Source: Prillingera fragicola
Taxonomy: Eukaryota; Basidiomycota; Tremellomycetes; Trichosporonales; Trichosporonaceae
Assembly (NCBI GenBank): GCA_002335605.1
Contig: BEDY01000002.1
Coordinates: forward strand, 1,550,001-1,614,000
Length of the DNA stretch: 64,000 bases
Direction: 5' to 3'
The number at the start of each line of letters is the position of its first letter. Within the stretch, counting starts at the first letter, position 1. Both the position numbers and the translations under genes were made by a program. The notes beneath the pieces were generated by a model that ran no database searches, was not told the DNA's origin, and saw nothing but the letters and a program-made list of their open reading frames with translations. Of the stretch, positions 22,803-34,384 are shown piece by piece.

Positions 22803-25157
22803 ATGTCCAGGCTACGCAAAAGGCAAATGCGCGAGATTGAGGAACTCGAGGGCCCGAAGGCGGTCGAGACGCCCGTTGATCCCGAGGAGCCAGAGGAGGA
22901 AGAGGACGACGAAGAGGACGCCGGTCCGGTTGTGGCTAATCCATTCGCGGCAGTGAGTCACACTCTGGTGAAACTCTGTTCTCAGTTCAGCTCCTAACCG
23001 TGCAGCTCGAAGGGGACGATGAGCCAGATGGCGAAGACGATGAAGAGCATGACGAAAATGCTCCTGTTGTCGTGAAGAAGAAGGTAGGTAGTTCTTAGAC
23101 TGCGTTGTCGTTGACCTTATCCCCAGTGCAAGAAGAAGAAGCCAAAGAAGAAGAAGCCTACGGACGGAGTCTATGACGATGGAGCATCGTCTTCAGCTGT
23201 TTCAACACCCAAAGCAGGCAAAGGCAAGAAGAAGGGAGGCTCGCGAACTGATACACCGGACCCTTTGGACGGAATGGACGAGGTGGACCGGGCGCTGGCG
23301 GAGCTCAAGCTCAAGTACGGCGACGAGCCTGCCGTGGAGGGAGGATTGTCAAAACCCGAAGTGTCCGAGTCTCGTGCAGCCATGGCGTTCCGTGCTCTGC
23401 TGTCTGTGGATCCCAAGAATCTCGATGCGGACGCCGAGCTGCGTCGATTCTTTGGTTCCAAGGTTGTGCGTGATGGTCTTTTCTGTGTGGAACGGAGCTG
23501 ACAGCACAGATTGCCTCTGCGACTCCAACTGGAGGCAACCGTCATCGAGCAGCCATGGCTGCAAAGGCGCGTTACACCTTGGCCAAACCAAAACCGACGT
23601 ACCCTCCTCCCACCTCTCTTGCAGGTCTGAACATGCACGAGACAACGGAGGAGGATGTGATGGAGCTCTATGAGAGGCGAGGGTGGGAGCAGGTGGACAT
23701 GGGTGAACGTTGGTTCACCTTTGAACACTCACCGGCATGGCGTGAAATTCAGCGTCAATTCATTGGAGCAGTCCGTTCCCATGGTGCGTTGGGAGTGATT
23801 GGTGGAGCGCTGACATCCAGACCCCAATGAGCTCATGGCTCTGCTGCAAGTCTACCCTTGGCATGTGGATACATTGCTGCAAATGAGCGAGGTGTATCGT
23901 CTGCAAAGCGACATTGGGGCTGCATCCGACTTTGCTGAGCGAGCCCTGTATGCGTTTGACCGTTGTCTCGTGCCCGGTTTCAACGTCTCGAGTGGTGCGT
24001 GCCGACTCGACTTTGACCACGTTGAGAACCGGCCCATGTTCACGGCCATGCACCGCATCATTTCGTACCTCGGTCGTCGCGGGTGCTGGGTGACTGCCTT
24101 CAACTTTGGCAAGCTCCTCTTTGCTATGGACCCCGAAGGTGATCCTCACGGTTCCGCGTTCTGGCTCGACTTCTTGGCAATCAAATCTGGGAACGGACCG
24201 TGGCTTTTGTCAATGCTTGAGCAACGCGAGACCACTCGCGCTGTTGCTCTCTGGTTTGGCTACCCCGGCATGGCGTACGCCAAAGCGCTCGCGCTGCGCG
24301 CTGACGAGGACGCGCGAAAGGACAAGGCCCACCAAGCAAGTTCCGAAGCCTTGGCCACTGCGATCAGGACATTCCCCGAAGTGGTTGTGCTCCTGGGCGA
24401 CAAAATTGGCGCCGATCTCCCTGCCGCAGCTCGTATGCACTCACTGATGGGAGTGGAAGCAGGATACACGAACTCGCCGACCACTGTCATACATCTTCTG
24501 GCTCACATGTACGTTGCGCGCAACGAAGCGTTGTGGAAGGAAGAGAGTGTCAAAGAGTGGTTTGAAAAGACCATCGTCTCAACCTTGCCATCCCTCGACG
24601 ACGGTACCTCGGCTGCTCTGCGAGCAGAGGCGCACGCGATCGCACAGACGCCGCGTGATCTAGGCGCCGATGGCGATTTGCTCGTACCCCTCAATGTTTG
24701 CCGTCATGTTCTCTGTTCCGAGTCGACCAGCTGGCAGGGCTTCTTGCCGCCCACTATTACCTCGAGGCCTTTCCACGCCTTTGACCCCTTGCCTCCATCA
24801 ACAGCAGTCACAGCGTACAATGCCACGTACTTTGACCACGTCGCTCGCACGCTTGGAGGGCGGAACCGTGCACCGCCCGACGTGCAGCGTCAAATGTTTG
24901 AGCGATTCTTGGACGTCGTTCGTGGCATGATTGGGCAAGAGCCAGCTCAGTGGGAACCGGCCATGCGTGATCAGTTCCGCGAGTACGCTGGCGGGCAGGA
25001 CCCACAGGATATGCCTGTAGAGCAGCGCGCAAACATGGTGCGCCACATGGTGCGGACGTACGAAGAGGTAGTCCGGCAGCTGCAGAACGGACAGTTTGAC
25101 TTTGACGGCCAAGCTGCCGGCGGGGAAGGAGGGATGCCGGGGGCGTTCCCAGGGTAG
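22803..25157 (+). CDS. RQC1: Ribosome quality control complex subunit 1 (TCF25 family)
   Basis: Five exons (22803-22952, 23006-23083, 23127-23465, 23510-23783, 23821-25157) give 725 aa. The N-terminus starts 'MSRLRKRQMREIEELE', then runs of Glu/Asp and a Lys-rich block ('KKKKPKKKKP'), as in Rqc1/TCF25. The conserved core (about 230-640) has 'WFTFEHSPAWREIQRQF', 'DPNELMALLQVYPWHVDTLL', 'AERALYAFDRCLVPGFN' and 'RPMFTAMHRIISYLGRRGC', all typical of the TCF25 domain. In the RQC complex it works with Ltn1, Rqc2 and Cdc48 on stalled 60S subunits and influences ubiquitin chains on nascent peptides. The C-terminus is Gly/Gln-rich and ends in 'GGEGGMPGAFPG'. Tail-to-tail with the membrane protein gene, 148 bp apart. 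Confidence 0.93.
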
Positions 25158-25305
25158 AAGATAGCATTAGCGTTTCGTTGCATTGTGTGACATCCATGAG
25201 GAGCCAGTGCAGAAGCCGTCTGCTCCAATGCTGCCTCTCGTCACGAGATACATTCTGAGACAATACATCGCGAACTCACATCGCGTCTGCTGCCAATTCT
25301 GAGAT

Positions 25306-27007
25306 CTACCAGTTGGGTACAAGGACTGCGAGTGGTGTAAGGACAGCACAGGTGACACCGACAATTATAAGGGTGAGCCATCCGCGTGCATTTCGAATGC
25401 CGTACGGAGGCTCCTGGCGGAATATGCGCCACAAACCTGCGAGCACATCAAACGGCAAGTTGAACAGATTAAGGGGGACAGGAAGTGGTGGCGCACCAGG
25501 CGCCGAATCGGGGGAAGGAGGAAGGTAGCGAGCAACAGCAGCAGCAAGTGCACGGCGCGATGTGTGGCCAATGGCCGGACCATACTCAGCCTCCCAGGTG
25601 CCGTCGTGAAGCTCGTTGCTGGGTGCCATGGCCCGAAGAATGGAAAGGGCGCCCGAGAGGAAAATGACAAGGACAAGCGTAATGCCCAAGGCCACGCGCG
25701 TCTCGAAAGGCGCCACACCAACCTCGATGGGACCACCGCCGGTGACAGTGACACTGCCTGCACGCCACACGTCGCCGTTCAAAGCGTAAGCAAAAAGTGC
25801 CCAAAGCAGCGCCGCCAGAGGAATGAGAAGAGCAGCTGCTTTGGCTCCACGGGCCAGGATACCCGCAAGCATGGTTGCGAGGGGAAGGAGCCGATGCGGA
25901 AGCAGCAAGGGAATGGCCGGTGCCGATGGGAGAATAATGGCGAGGGTGCAGCAGGGAATTGCAATCACGCGCAAAGCAATGGCAAAGTTCTGCCAAATGT
26001 ACCACATGACACCCGCCAGTTGGGCGGGGAGCATGAGGGCGAGGTGTGCAGTACTGCTGGGACCGCGGCGGCGTGCCAGAGCATCAACAGCAGACTGATA
26101 AGGTTAGCGTCCAAGCACACCGCAGCACTCACTCCCAACAGTGAGGCCCACGACCAGACAACCCAAACAATCGTTGTAGGTCCACTGTTGTCGTCCTTGA
26201 CGTCAATATCCGGGACCAAGGCGGTCACAAAGGTTAGTGCGACAAAGACAAGCGATGCGACTAGCTCAAAGACATGTGCACGGCTGTGAATGTCAGCACG
26301 CACCAGTAGATTCCCCTCCCGCACACTACGTGGCCAGTCGTAATACTCACGCAGGGGTAATCGCGTTCTCCATGAAGATGCGAATTCCGCGGCCATGCAG
26401 ACGCCGAGAGCGGCTCCATGCACGAGGGACGGCAGCACGAATAAGCGGGTGGCTCAAGACAGCACCAGGGGTGGTGTGGTGAGCGAGAAGAGCAGCCACT
26501 ACCTGATCAGCCTTGCCACAGTGCGCGGTGGTTATGCGAATGTTGCCCCTCCGCCGTAGGTATGGACAACTTCACAGAGGCAACTGAGAACTCACCGTTA
26601 GTACTGCGATTGTTCTTCACGACAAGAGGTCGAGTGGTCTCCAAGATGTCGTCGTCGTCATCGTCTTTACCATCGGTCCCAGGCTCGGCAGTGTACTCCA
26701 AGGCTGTGTCCAGGAGAGCCAAACAGTGGTCGCGCAGGGCTGCCCGAGTGCGCGCGCTCTCGCTCGCACGGAAGGCAGCTGCCCGTGCGCTTCCCCGGCT
26801 GCGATCATGACGTTCAACGATATGGAGAGCGTACAATGCGCTCGCGAATTCGTGGGTGAGGTCCGAATTGGTGAAGCTTCCCATGTTACGGCCTCCACCA
26901 GCTTCGCCCGGCGATAGGAGGGCGGCAGCGCGGACCTCGAGGGTTTGGAGGTTGGCCTCTCCTGCTGCGCTTCCGCCAACTAGTGGTGTGCGCTCTGTCG
27001 GAGGCAT
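25306..27007 (-). CDS. Polytopic membrane protein, possibly Yvc1-like channel-related
   Basis: Four exons (27007-26576, 26502-26351, 26283-26133, 26094-25306) give 507 aa in a model that keeps phase throughout. The first splice is least sure (donor GTGAAG; an apparent GTGAGT slightly upstream breaks the frame). Residues 1-145 are soluble, with 'MPPTERTPLVGG' (dileucine-like context common in vacuolar proteins) and helical Arg/Ala-rich stretches. After the motif 'RGIRIFMENAITPA' come about seven or eight hydrophobic segments ('FELVASLVFVALTFVTALV', 'TTIVWVVWSWASLLG', 'VMWYIWQNFAIALRVI' and others), ending in a last helix 'LTLIIVGVTCAVLTPLAVLV'. The arrangement recalls fungal Yvc1/TRP-like vacuolar cation channel relatives, but no pore or filter is recognised, so function stays open. 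Confidence 0.65.
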
Positions 27008-27184
27008 TGTATGTGATTGATGAAAAGAAGCACAATGACATCTGCAACTACTGCCTGCTGTATCCGTCGGGCAAACATCGCGCCACCATCCAAAGATGGT
27101 GACGTCGGCCGAGCACACGTGACAGTCGGGGGCCGAGGCTCGGCGGGTGAAGTTGCGGAAGCAAAAAGGAGACGAGTGGTCTCA

Positions 27185-27269
27185 AACCCCAGGTGGGGAT
27201 CGAACCCACAACCGTCGCCTAACAACTGCGATAGAAGGGCGACGCGACTACCTATTGCGCCACAAGGGT
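27185..27269 (-). tRNA. tRNA-Arg (anticodon TCT) with short intron
   Basis: Read on the minus strand, it begins ACCCTTG and ends CTGGGGT plus discriminator, pairing except for one mismatch. It has a D arm (GCGC...GCGT), a T arm GTGGG-TTCGATC-CCCAC, and an anticodon stem TCGCC/GGCGA. The loop reads C-T-TCT-A followed by about 11 extra bases before the closing A, the canonical site of a nuclear tRNA intron after position 37. Anticodon TCT reads AGA. Box A (TGGCGCAATAGG) and box B (GGTTCGATCCC) promoters are visible. Confidence 0.88.
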
Positions 27270-27492
27270 CTGGCTTTTTCGGCACCAGCAGCATGCCTAA
27301 GAGCAGAACACTTTGTGGACATTGGCATAGTTGCCCTTATTTTGCTCCATACTTTCGTTATGCCTGCTAAATGGTCTTCCAGTTCTATAGGAACATGGTA
27401 ACATAATGTACAGCGCGTGCTGGAGACTCTCGCGCAACTTGGGTGGTGCCGCACTGGCCCATAGGATGCTGGGCTACTTAGTGTGCAACAAA
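27270..27492. other. Short gap between tRNA-Arg and YCG1
   Basis: 223 bp, with no gene recognised; it should carry the 3' end of the YCG1 transcript. Confidence 0.4.
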
Positions 27493-30400
27493 CTAATCGC
27501 TGCCAAGCATGCCGTCAACATCGTCGTCATCCTCTTCCTCCTCTTCCTCGTCCTCCTCGTCGACAGTCGCTGGCATCCGCTTGGTTGGCTTGCGCTTGAC
27601 TGGGGTCGCGTCGGAGTCACTAGATGCCACTGAGGAGGCCGTTCGTCCACGGGATGGCGCGCTCGACGGTGCGCGGGACCCAGCGCGACTGGAGCGGCGC
27701 TTGTCTGGTGACTCGGCCCGTTCCTCACTGCGTTGTTAGGTTCTGGTTATACTATGGCCCATCTGCAATACTTACACGTCGTCGATAAAACCAAAAAGCT
27801 CTTGGGTGTCCTCGCGCTCTTCGCCTTCTGCCCTGAACGCGTCCTCGTCATAGCCTTCCAGTTCAATGTACCGTTTGAGAAGAGTATTGTCGAAACGCAC
27901 AAGAGCGTTGCGAGAGGTTGCGTCGGAGAGAGGTCGCTTCTCCTTGACACTGGCACTGAGCTGGAAGGCCGCTTTGGTCTTCCACACGTCCACTTCAACG
28001 CTCTCCGGTAAATTCAGCTTGCCCAGGAAGCTAGTGAGCGTCTTGCGCACATCACGCGATTCTTCGGTGAGCATCGCCTTGAGGATTTCGATTGCGAGGT
28101 CAAGATGGATCAAGTGGTCTACGGCTGTATCCCGCTCGACGGCCTTGTAGGGGTCAAGCCAGTCGACCATCATGAGGCCCATCTGGGAGAGAGGAAGAAG
28201 ATCGGTGGCATCTTCAAACTCTTCGCCCAGCTGTGATAACATGGTAAACGTGTCGGCAAAAATGTTGAGCATGTGGCGCTGATTTTCTGGCGCCGAGTAG
28301 CAGTATACCGGCAAGAAGTATGTCAGGCATTGACGCAAGGATTGGTTGTCGGCAGTTTCGGGGGAGAAGTACAGCAGTACTAGGCTCTGGAGAACCGTCT
28401 CGTCCGAGATCATGCCCGCAAGCATCAGCTTGGCGACACCTTCGCACACCGTTGCCTGCACCTCAGCCGAGTCCTGAGCGATCATGTGGCGCACAAGGTC
28501 GACCACTCGGTCAGCAGGCATGGTCTTCGCAACAAGCGAGTTGATGTCGTGTACCATGAGCAGATCAAAGATGACCTGGACAACCTTGATTTTGAGCTCG
28601 TCATCTGCAGCGGTGAGTTGGCGAACGAACAAGCCAAACGAGTCGGCTGCCATCTTTTCGTCGATCATGCAGCAGAGACCGAGACAGACCAACCCCTGAT
28701 CACGCAGTGCCGGCTCCTCCTTGTTTTGCAAAGCAGGAATGATGAGGTCAGGCAGCAATCCGTGGAAGACCGAATTGTCTTGCAGAGGAGTGTTCACGCG
28801 CTCGAGGAGGCCAATGCAGATGAGGAGGCAGCGTAGGTCGACCATGGCTGCGCGCAAGACAGCCTCGGGGTCATTGAGATCAACGCGGGAACCGTCGCGG
28901 ATAGATTTAGAGGGGCTTCCCATTGACGACTTGCTTGGCGTGGGTACCTCGGACATGTCAACGTCGCCATCACCCTCGCGCATTTCGGTCACCACGTCGA
29001 CAATTAGTCGAATAAGGTCACGCTCCCCATTCGAAATCTTGCTGAGGACGTCCAAACAGCGAGGAATGAGTTCCTGGGGAAGCTCAAGCTGGGAAATCAT
29101 CTCGCGTGACAGCTGGAACATTTTGCGACGGCCGATCTCATCGGCATAGTCGAGGGTAATTGCCAACCGCAGCAGTTCGCCCACAACAAAGGCTTGCTCC
29201 TGCTTGGTCTTGCCGTCATCCTCGGAGGCTGCAACGAGCTTGTTGTACTCGTCTTGAGTCCGGTAGGCCAGAGCCGTGACGACTGGCATAGCATCCTCTA
29301 GACGCCTGTCATCCTGGACGTCAGCTTCCTTCCCTCATAAACGCTCACCTTGATAGACAGGCAGTGCTCTGCAAAGACACGGGCAAGGAAAGCCTTGTCT
29401 GGGTTCAGACTTGTCCACCAGTCGTCTCCAAACACGACGCTGTCGAGGACCTCGGGCCGCGTGACAAATAGTGAGAGTAGTGCATCCTCTGCAACCTCGC
29501 TGGACACCACGTCAAAGCGAGTCAGGAACTGCAGCAGGTCTCCTTCGGCCTGGTCCAGCCATCCACCAAGCATTGTCGCGGCTGCTTTGCGTACGTTGGG
29601 ATCACGGTCGCCCAAACCGTTGCGAACCAGAGTCTCGCGCTGGCCTATGGTAAGGATACGTGCGTCAGGCAGACCAATGGCACTCAGGCTACCGTGGTAG
29701 ACGGTGCGGCGAAGAATGGGGTCAACATCGCGCGTGCGAGACAGAATAAGGGGAAGAGTCGCTGGGTTTCGGGGAAGGTTGTACAGGGCAGCGCGGCGAA
29801 CCTCCCTAGCCCGTCAGCTGCTGTCAACAGGGCGTCACTCACGCAGCGGGGTCATGACGCAACAAGTCGACGAGCACATCAGCAAGCGACTCGTCGTCCT
29901 CATCCAGCTCTTCGCCATCCTCGGCCATCTGCAGCTTGGCGAGACCGACGGCGGCCTGCACCCTAACAGCAGCCTCCTTGTCTCGGGCACGATCCAAAAG
30001 GCAGCTGCGAAGAAGGACATATAGCTCGTCGCTAAATGTTAGCACCACTCTTACAACAGCAGACTCACTCAATCTCCCCCAGTCCGTTGATCAATGAAAC
30101 GGTCAACAAGGTGACACGGAAGCGCACGTTCTTGTCCTTGGCCTCCATACCGGCGAGGAGGTGGCGCAAAAGCTTGGAGACAAAGCGAGAAGACATTGAG
30201 TCTTCCTCTGCTTCGGCATCTGTCCCGTTAGCGCATGTCTATCGTGAAACGTCTAACCTTGCTCGCTAGTGTATGTGACATAACTGGCCACAAACTTGAC
30301 AATACGGTCGGCAACTGATACGCCCTTCTTGACTGGTAAGACGCGGTTCACCATGTCGAGAAAGATGTTGTTAAATGCCCGTTCGCCAATGAGACGAGTT

Positions 30401-30570
30401 CCCTTCGGTGTCTCCTCGGTGAGACCAGCGCAAGTCTCCTGGATCTTGCGGAGCTGGACGACATTCTTGCGGTGGTTGGCGGTGGTCCCCTGGGCTTGAT
30501 CAAAGATGGGAGCCACTGCCGATGGAAGCGAATCGCTCAGGTAGGAAATAGACACCCGGCGCGGCGCCAT
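27493..30570 (-). CDS. YCG1: Condensin subunit Ycg1/Cnd3 (CAP-G)
   Basis: Six exons (30570-30258, 30219-30069, 30031-29843, 29805-29349, 29313-27776, 27727-27493) give 960 aa. The protein is a HEAT-repeat solenoid: 'VRFRVTLLTVSLINGLGEID', 'AAVRVQAAVGLAKLQ', 'AEVRRAALYNLP', 'RDPNVRKAAATMLGGW', then a long alpha-helical region with 'RDQGLVCLGLCCMIDEKMA' and 'DSAEVQATVCEGVAKLMLAG'. These match the CAP-G/Cnd3 family. The start 'MAPRRVSISYLSDSLPSAVAPIFDQAQ' agrees with the family N-terminus. The last exon encodes a disordered Ser/Arg tail and an almost pure Asp/Glu run before the stop, a common end for condensin subunits. It partners with Brn1 and Smc2/Smc4 in mitotic chromosome compaction. Head-to-head with RPS11. 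Confidence 0.93.
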
Positions 30571-31109
30571 TGTGGGGAGGTTGCTGGGTGTACTAGGCTA
30601 TAGAGTGGTTGCGGAGGCGTGTTGGGCAGTTGATCCATGTTGTTTTGATTTGTTGTTGACGCGCCTGCTCTTGCCATAGTGACTCGCCACTTATTCTCGC
30701 TGCCCCCTTAAGCACATGGTTGACGGAGTGAAAAGCGGATCCAAAAGACCACGTGCGTTGATGAATTTTTTGGGAGATTTTGCCACAGTTTGATTTCGCC
30801 GACCGGAGTTTGGTGTCAATGGTTTCTGGCTGCTGCCAGGTCGTGCATTGTGTGCAGCCTGGCAGTGGTGTATTTCGTCGTCCCTCAAGCACCAAAAGAT
30901 CTCCACAAGACATTCAGTGAGTCGGCATGCTGCACGACCCCCAGCAACTCAATCACGAGCACGACGAGCACGCGCGACACGACATAAGGACGTCGACAGC
31001 GGCGTACGAGTCGTTGCAGTCGTGCTCGCCGTGTCTTCGACGCCATGTTGGAAGATTGGGGCTGTCGTGCCAGCAGCTGGGAGGATCTTGTTGCTAACGT
31101 AGCGCAGTC
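30571..31109. promoter_or_regulatory. Shared upstream region of YCG1 and RPS11
   Basis: A 539-bp divergent interval. It should contain the strong ribosomal-protein promoter and the RPS11 5' leader. An AG directly before 31110 (GTAGCGCAGTC-ATG) leaves open a 5'-UTR intron ending there. No specific ribosomal-protein box was recognised. Confidence 0.4.
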
Positions 31110-32092
31110 ATGGCTGAGATCGAGCGCGCCTTCCGCAAGCAGCACCTGTTCCAGAACGCGAAGTCGAAGGGTGAGCATCAATGCAGACGGGGACCGAGAA
31201 ACGTCGCTGACAAGTGTCTTCGTTCACTTCAATTTATTTTCGTCCATTCTACTCTCGTGCTCGCTCCTGCCTCTACCGCTTCTTCTGGCGTTTCCCTCGT
31301 GTTTGCTGTGTCTGCTGTGGTTGCTACGTCTGCTGGATCGTGAAATATGGGAATCTGGCACATGCTTCAAACTTTTCCTCCGACCCATCCTCGACCTCTA
31401 TTCTGTCACGTTTCCTTGTCTTCTGCACGCATCTCCAAACAGGCGGCAAGAAGGTGGCCACCAAGACCAAGCGTTGGTACAAGGACGTTGGTCTCGGCTT
31501 CAAGACCCCCACTGGTGAGTCGACATGAATGGAGAAACCGGGGCAGGATCAAGCGGGCGTGGCTTTGTGCACAAAAGGTGTTTCCTTTTGGAGAACGACA
31601 ACAGCCGGGGAGGGAGCTTGCGGAAAGGACGTGTAGCGGTATCGGGCTGCTGTGTCGCGAAAAGCATGTCCGCAGGGTTGGCTGGGGTTTTTTCTGTTGC
31701 GCGACCATGGTCTAACACTACCGCAGAGGCCATCAACGGCACCTACATCGACAAGAAGTGCCCCTTCACCGGCGATGTCTCGATCCGTGGCCGCATCCTT
31801 TCGGGTGTCGTCCACTCGACCAAGATGACCAACACCATCATCATCCGTCGTGACTACCTCCACTTGTGAGTTCTTGATAGTCGTTCGTTTTACTGACTGT
31901 GAAAGCATCCCCAAGTACCGCCGTTACGAGAAGCGCCACAAGAACCTCGCCGCCCACCTCTCGCCCGCTTTCCGTGTTGAGAAGGGTGACCAGGTTACCG
32001 TCGGCCAGTGCCGCCCCCTCTCGAAGACTGTTCGTTTCAACGTCCTCCGTGTCGCCAAGAACAAGTCGGCCTCGAAGTTCCAGAAGTTCTAA
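31110..32092 (+). CDS. RPS11: 40S ribosomal protein S11 (uS17)
   Basis: Four exons (31110-31170, 31443-31514, 31727-31865, 31906-32092) give 152 aa. The N-terminus '[21 protein letters not shown]' and the blocks '[28 protein letters not shown]', '[21 protein letters not shown]' and '[22 protein letters not shown]' are diagnostic of eukaryotic uS17, an rRNA-binding protein of the small subunit. Introns 1 and 2 are 272 and 212 nt, far longer than most introns in the window, while intron 3 is 40 nt. Long early introns in ribosomal-protein genes often carry regulation or small RNAs; no clear box C/D motif was seen in either. Codons are strongly biased to C-ending forms. Confidence 0.97.
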
Positions 32093-32715
32093 GTGCAGTG
32101 CTGGCTTAGATTTGATGGACTAGTGTAGGATTATGCATCGGCACTCCCCAACTACGGGAGCTGGTGTTCACTGAGACTGTATTGTTGCGTGAAGCTTTGG
32201 TGTGGCGGTTCCATACGCAAGCGGCTTGAGTTTGTTCCCAGAGGGCCGGCGTACAAGACGTAGAGTGAAGCGCAACTTGAGGAGCGCTGAGGGCCATCTT
32301 GCTTTGGCTGCTTTCCTCTTGCCAGTGCCACATGGATTGCAGATCAGTTGCTTTGGGTCGGGCGACATGCCAATACCTAGGGCTTCATGACCCACCCGTG
32401 CTGGCCAAGGAGCTGCTTCGCATGTGTCATGTTCAGCTGCGTTCTGGCTAGGTGTCACTGGAATTCCTGGTCATACAGCTATCCTCCTCACAGGGTTTTA
32501 CAGTTTGAAGGTCACAAGGTGTGCCAGACAACAAGTCGATGGGGTGGTGAAGTTCGTGAGACCTGCCAGACAGGGCAAGTCACGTGTTGGCCATGTGTTC
32601 GAATACGCTGGTCGCAGCGCCAGCGGAATCATGACGCTCGCTCACTTCTCTGTCTTGTCCTTCTCACTTCCATCACGAATTCGCCCATTCACGCATTCAC
32701 GCATTCACGCACGCC
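32093..32715. other. Intergenic between RPS11 and GET4
   Basis: 623 bp holding the RPS11 3' end and the GET4 promoter. A CACGTG E-box-like site is visible near 32580 (CAAGTCACGTGTTGG). A tandem 8-bp repeat lies just before the GET4 start. Confidence 0.45.
32687..32710 (+). repeat. Three tandem copies of an 8-bp unit in the GET4 leader
   Basis: ATTCACGC occurs three times without a break at 32687-32710, immediately before the GET4 ATG at 32716. It is non-coding and probably transcribed as 5' UTR. Confidence 0.8.
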
Positions 32716-33996
32716 ATGCCTCCTCGTCCAGCACGTACTCCAACCCTCGAGGCGACTCTTCCTCCTATTCTTGCCCTCCTGCAGAGCACTCCTCCAAATG
32801 CGTACTCGGCGCATCAGAAGGCGCTCACTACAACCGCGCGACTCGTTCACTCGGGCCAGGGCGCACTCGCAGCCGAGATCCTCTTCCAGGCCGGTCGCGA
32901 GCTGCTGAAGCTTGGGGAGGGTGCCAGTGGTGTTGAGCTTGGCGTGCGCATGGTTGACATTATGACGGAGATTGGAACTGCTGTGGACGACAAGTCGAGG
33001 GGTGAGTTAGAGCTTGTGCCAAGTTCCTGCTCCCGACTTGATGACACCCACTGACACTGCAGCAAACGTGACCCAGCTGCTTGCGCTCACCCCTTCTGCT
33101 GGTCCATGGCGCAAGAAGCTCGCCGACGCGGCCGTCAAGTGGTCGGCACGTGGTGGCTGCCCTACTGGCGACCCAGCGCTGCAGCAGTACATTGGCGAGC
33201 TTTACTACAAGGGTACGTGTCATGAATGGTCCACCGGCCGCTTTGGCTCTGACCGTGTTCGGCGCCGCCGCTGACATCTTAGATCGCGTGTTTGAGCCTG
33301 CTGAGCAGCACTTGCTTGCGTCCGGCAAGCGTGATGCGGCGACGTTGTTGGCCGACCTCATGTTCGAGTGGTCCGATAAGGGGAAGCAAGACCCGGGACC
33401 CTACGCCGCTCGCGGTGTTCTTCCGTGAGTTGCCAAGCATGTGTGGTTTTTCGGGCTGGTGCTAATCAAGCAGCTTCCTTGCCCACGCCCCTCCCAACCT
33501 CCTCCCAGCGACTGCCTTCCTCAGTCGCTTCCTCTCCCTGCTCTCTGCCCCTTCGTCGGCCGCCTCGTCCATTTTCCTGGGATCGGCACCGGGACCAACG
33601 GACTCGGACGAGGTCGTGCAGCTCACCACATCGCCCACGCTCAACTTCCTCCAGCTTGCTATCGCAACCGTGGAGCGCGCACCGGCACAGGGCACATCGG
33701 CCGTTCAGGCGCGCGGAACTGATGGCGGTGTGGCCCGTGACTGGAGCCAGCTCGTCGCAAGGTATCGCCGGATTGCGGGCAACGACGGGGTGCTCGCCAA
33801 CAAGGAGGTGATTGAGGTGAGTGCAGCGAGGATAAGCCCGCAAGTGCTGACAGTGCAGGCAATCGACCCCATCTCGCAGGTTGTCTTCCTTATTCCTCCT
33901 CGCGGTGGCGGCCAACCCGACCTGCTTCAGAACCTCATGGGCTCTCTGTTCGGCGGTGGTGGAGGCGGTGGTCTCCCCGGCATCGGTGCGCGCTGA
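32716..33996 (+). CDS. GET4: Get4, tail-anchored protein targeting factor
   Basis: Five exons (32716-33001, 33063-33212, 33283-33424, 33474-33816, 33859-33996) give 352 aa. The protein is an all-helical repeat fold: 'YSAHQKALTTTARLVHSGQ', 'AAEILFQAGRELLKLGEGASGVELGVRMVD', 'FEPAEQHLLASGKRDAATLLADLMFEW', 'PYAARGVLPFLAH', then 'PTLNFLQLAIATVERA' and 'WSQLVARYRRIAG'. This order matches Get4/TRC35, which with Get5 and Sgt2 hands tail-anchored proteins to Get3 for insertion into the ER. The C-terminus ends in a Gly-rich stretch ('LFGGGGGGGLPGIG'), a common low-complexity end in this family. Introns are 49-70 nt. A tRNA-Arg gene lies about 290 bp downstream on the other strand. Confidence 0.92.
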
Positions 33997-34283
33997 GTTT
34001 GAGTGCAGGGAGGCGGCGGTTTTGGCAGACGAGTGTCCTTTTCGGTGTCCTCGGGGCGGCGCTTGTAGGTAGATGTCTATGCATGCAGTAGTGTCTCGCA
34101 TGCAAGTAGTCTCCACCGCGATGTGGGTGTGGCCTGGGCAGGCATGTGAGCAATGCGCCAGTAGTGGCAGAGTGGGTGCCTGACACACACTCCCTGCAAG
34201 CACTCTTACTCCATCCGATGCCCCCTCGGTGCTCATTCATGTCGTTGAGGAGAGACCTCTTACGCATCCCGTAGCTCCAAAAA

Positions 34284-34384
34284 GGTCACGACGGGGCTCG
34301 AACCCGCGATCTCCTGATATACACATTGTGCTCGCACTCTCGTGCTCGTCGTAGTCAGACGCCTTGCCATTGGGCCACGCGACC
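34284..34384 (-). tRNA. tRNA-Arg (anticodon ACG) with about 30-nt intron
   Basis: On the minus strand, the acceptor stem GGTCGCG pairs with CGTGACC. D arm, T arm (GCGGG-TTCGAGC-CCCGT region) and anticodon stem TCTGA/TCAGG are all present. The loop reads C-T-ACG-A, then about 30 intron bases containing a small GCAC-GAGA-GTGC hairpin, then the closing A. Anticodon ACG (read as ICG) decodes CGU/CGC/CGA. Box B (GGTTCGAGCCC) is clear. Confidence 0.9.

Noticed and set aside
27500..27560. CTC/CTT repeat tract as a microsatellite of interest
   Set aside because: It simply encodes the Asp/Glu-rich tail of the condensin subunit on the other strand.
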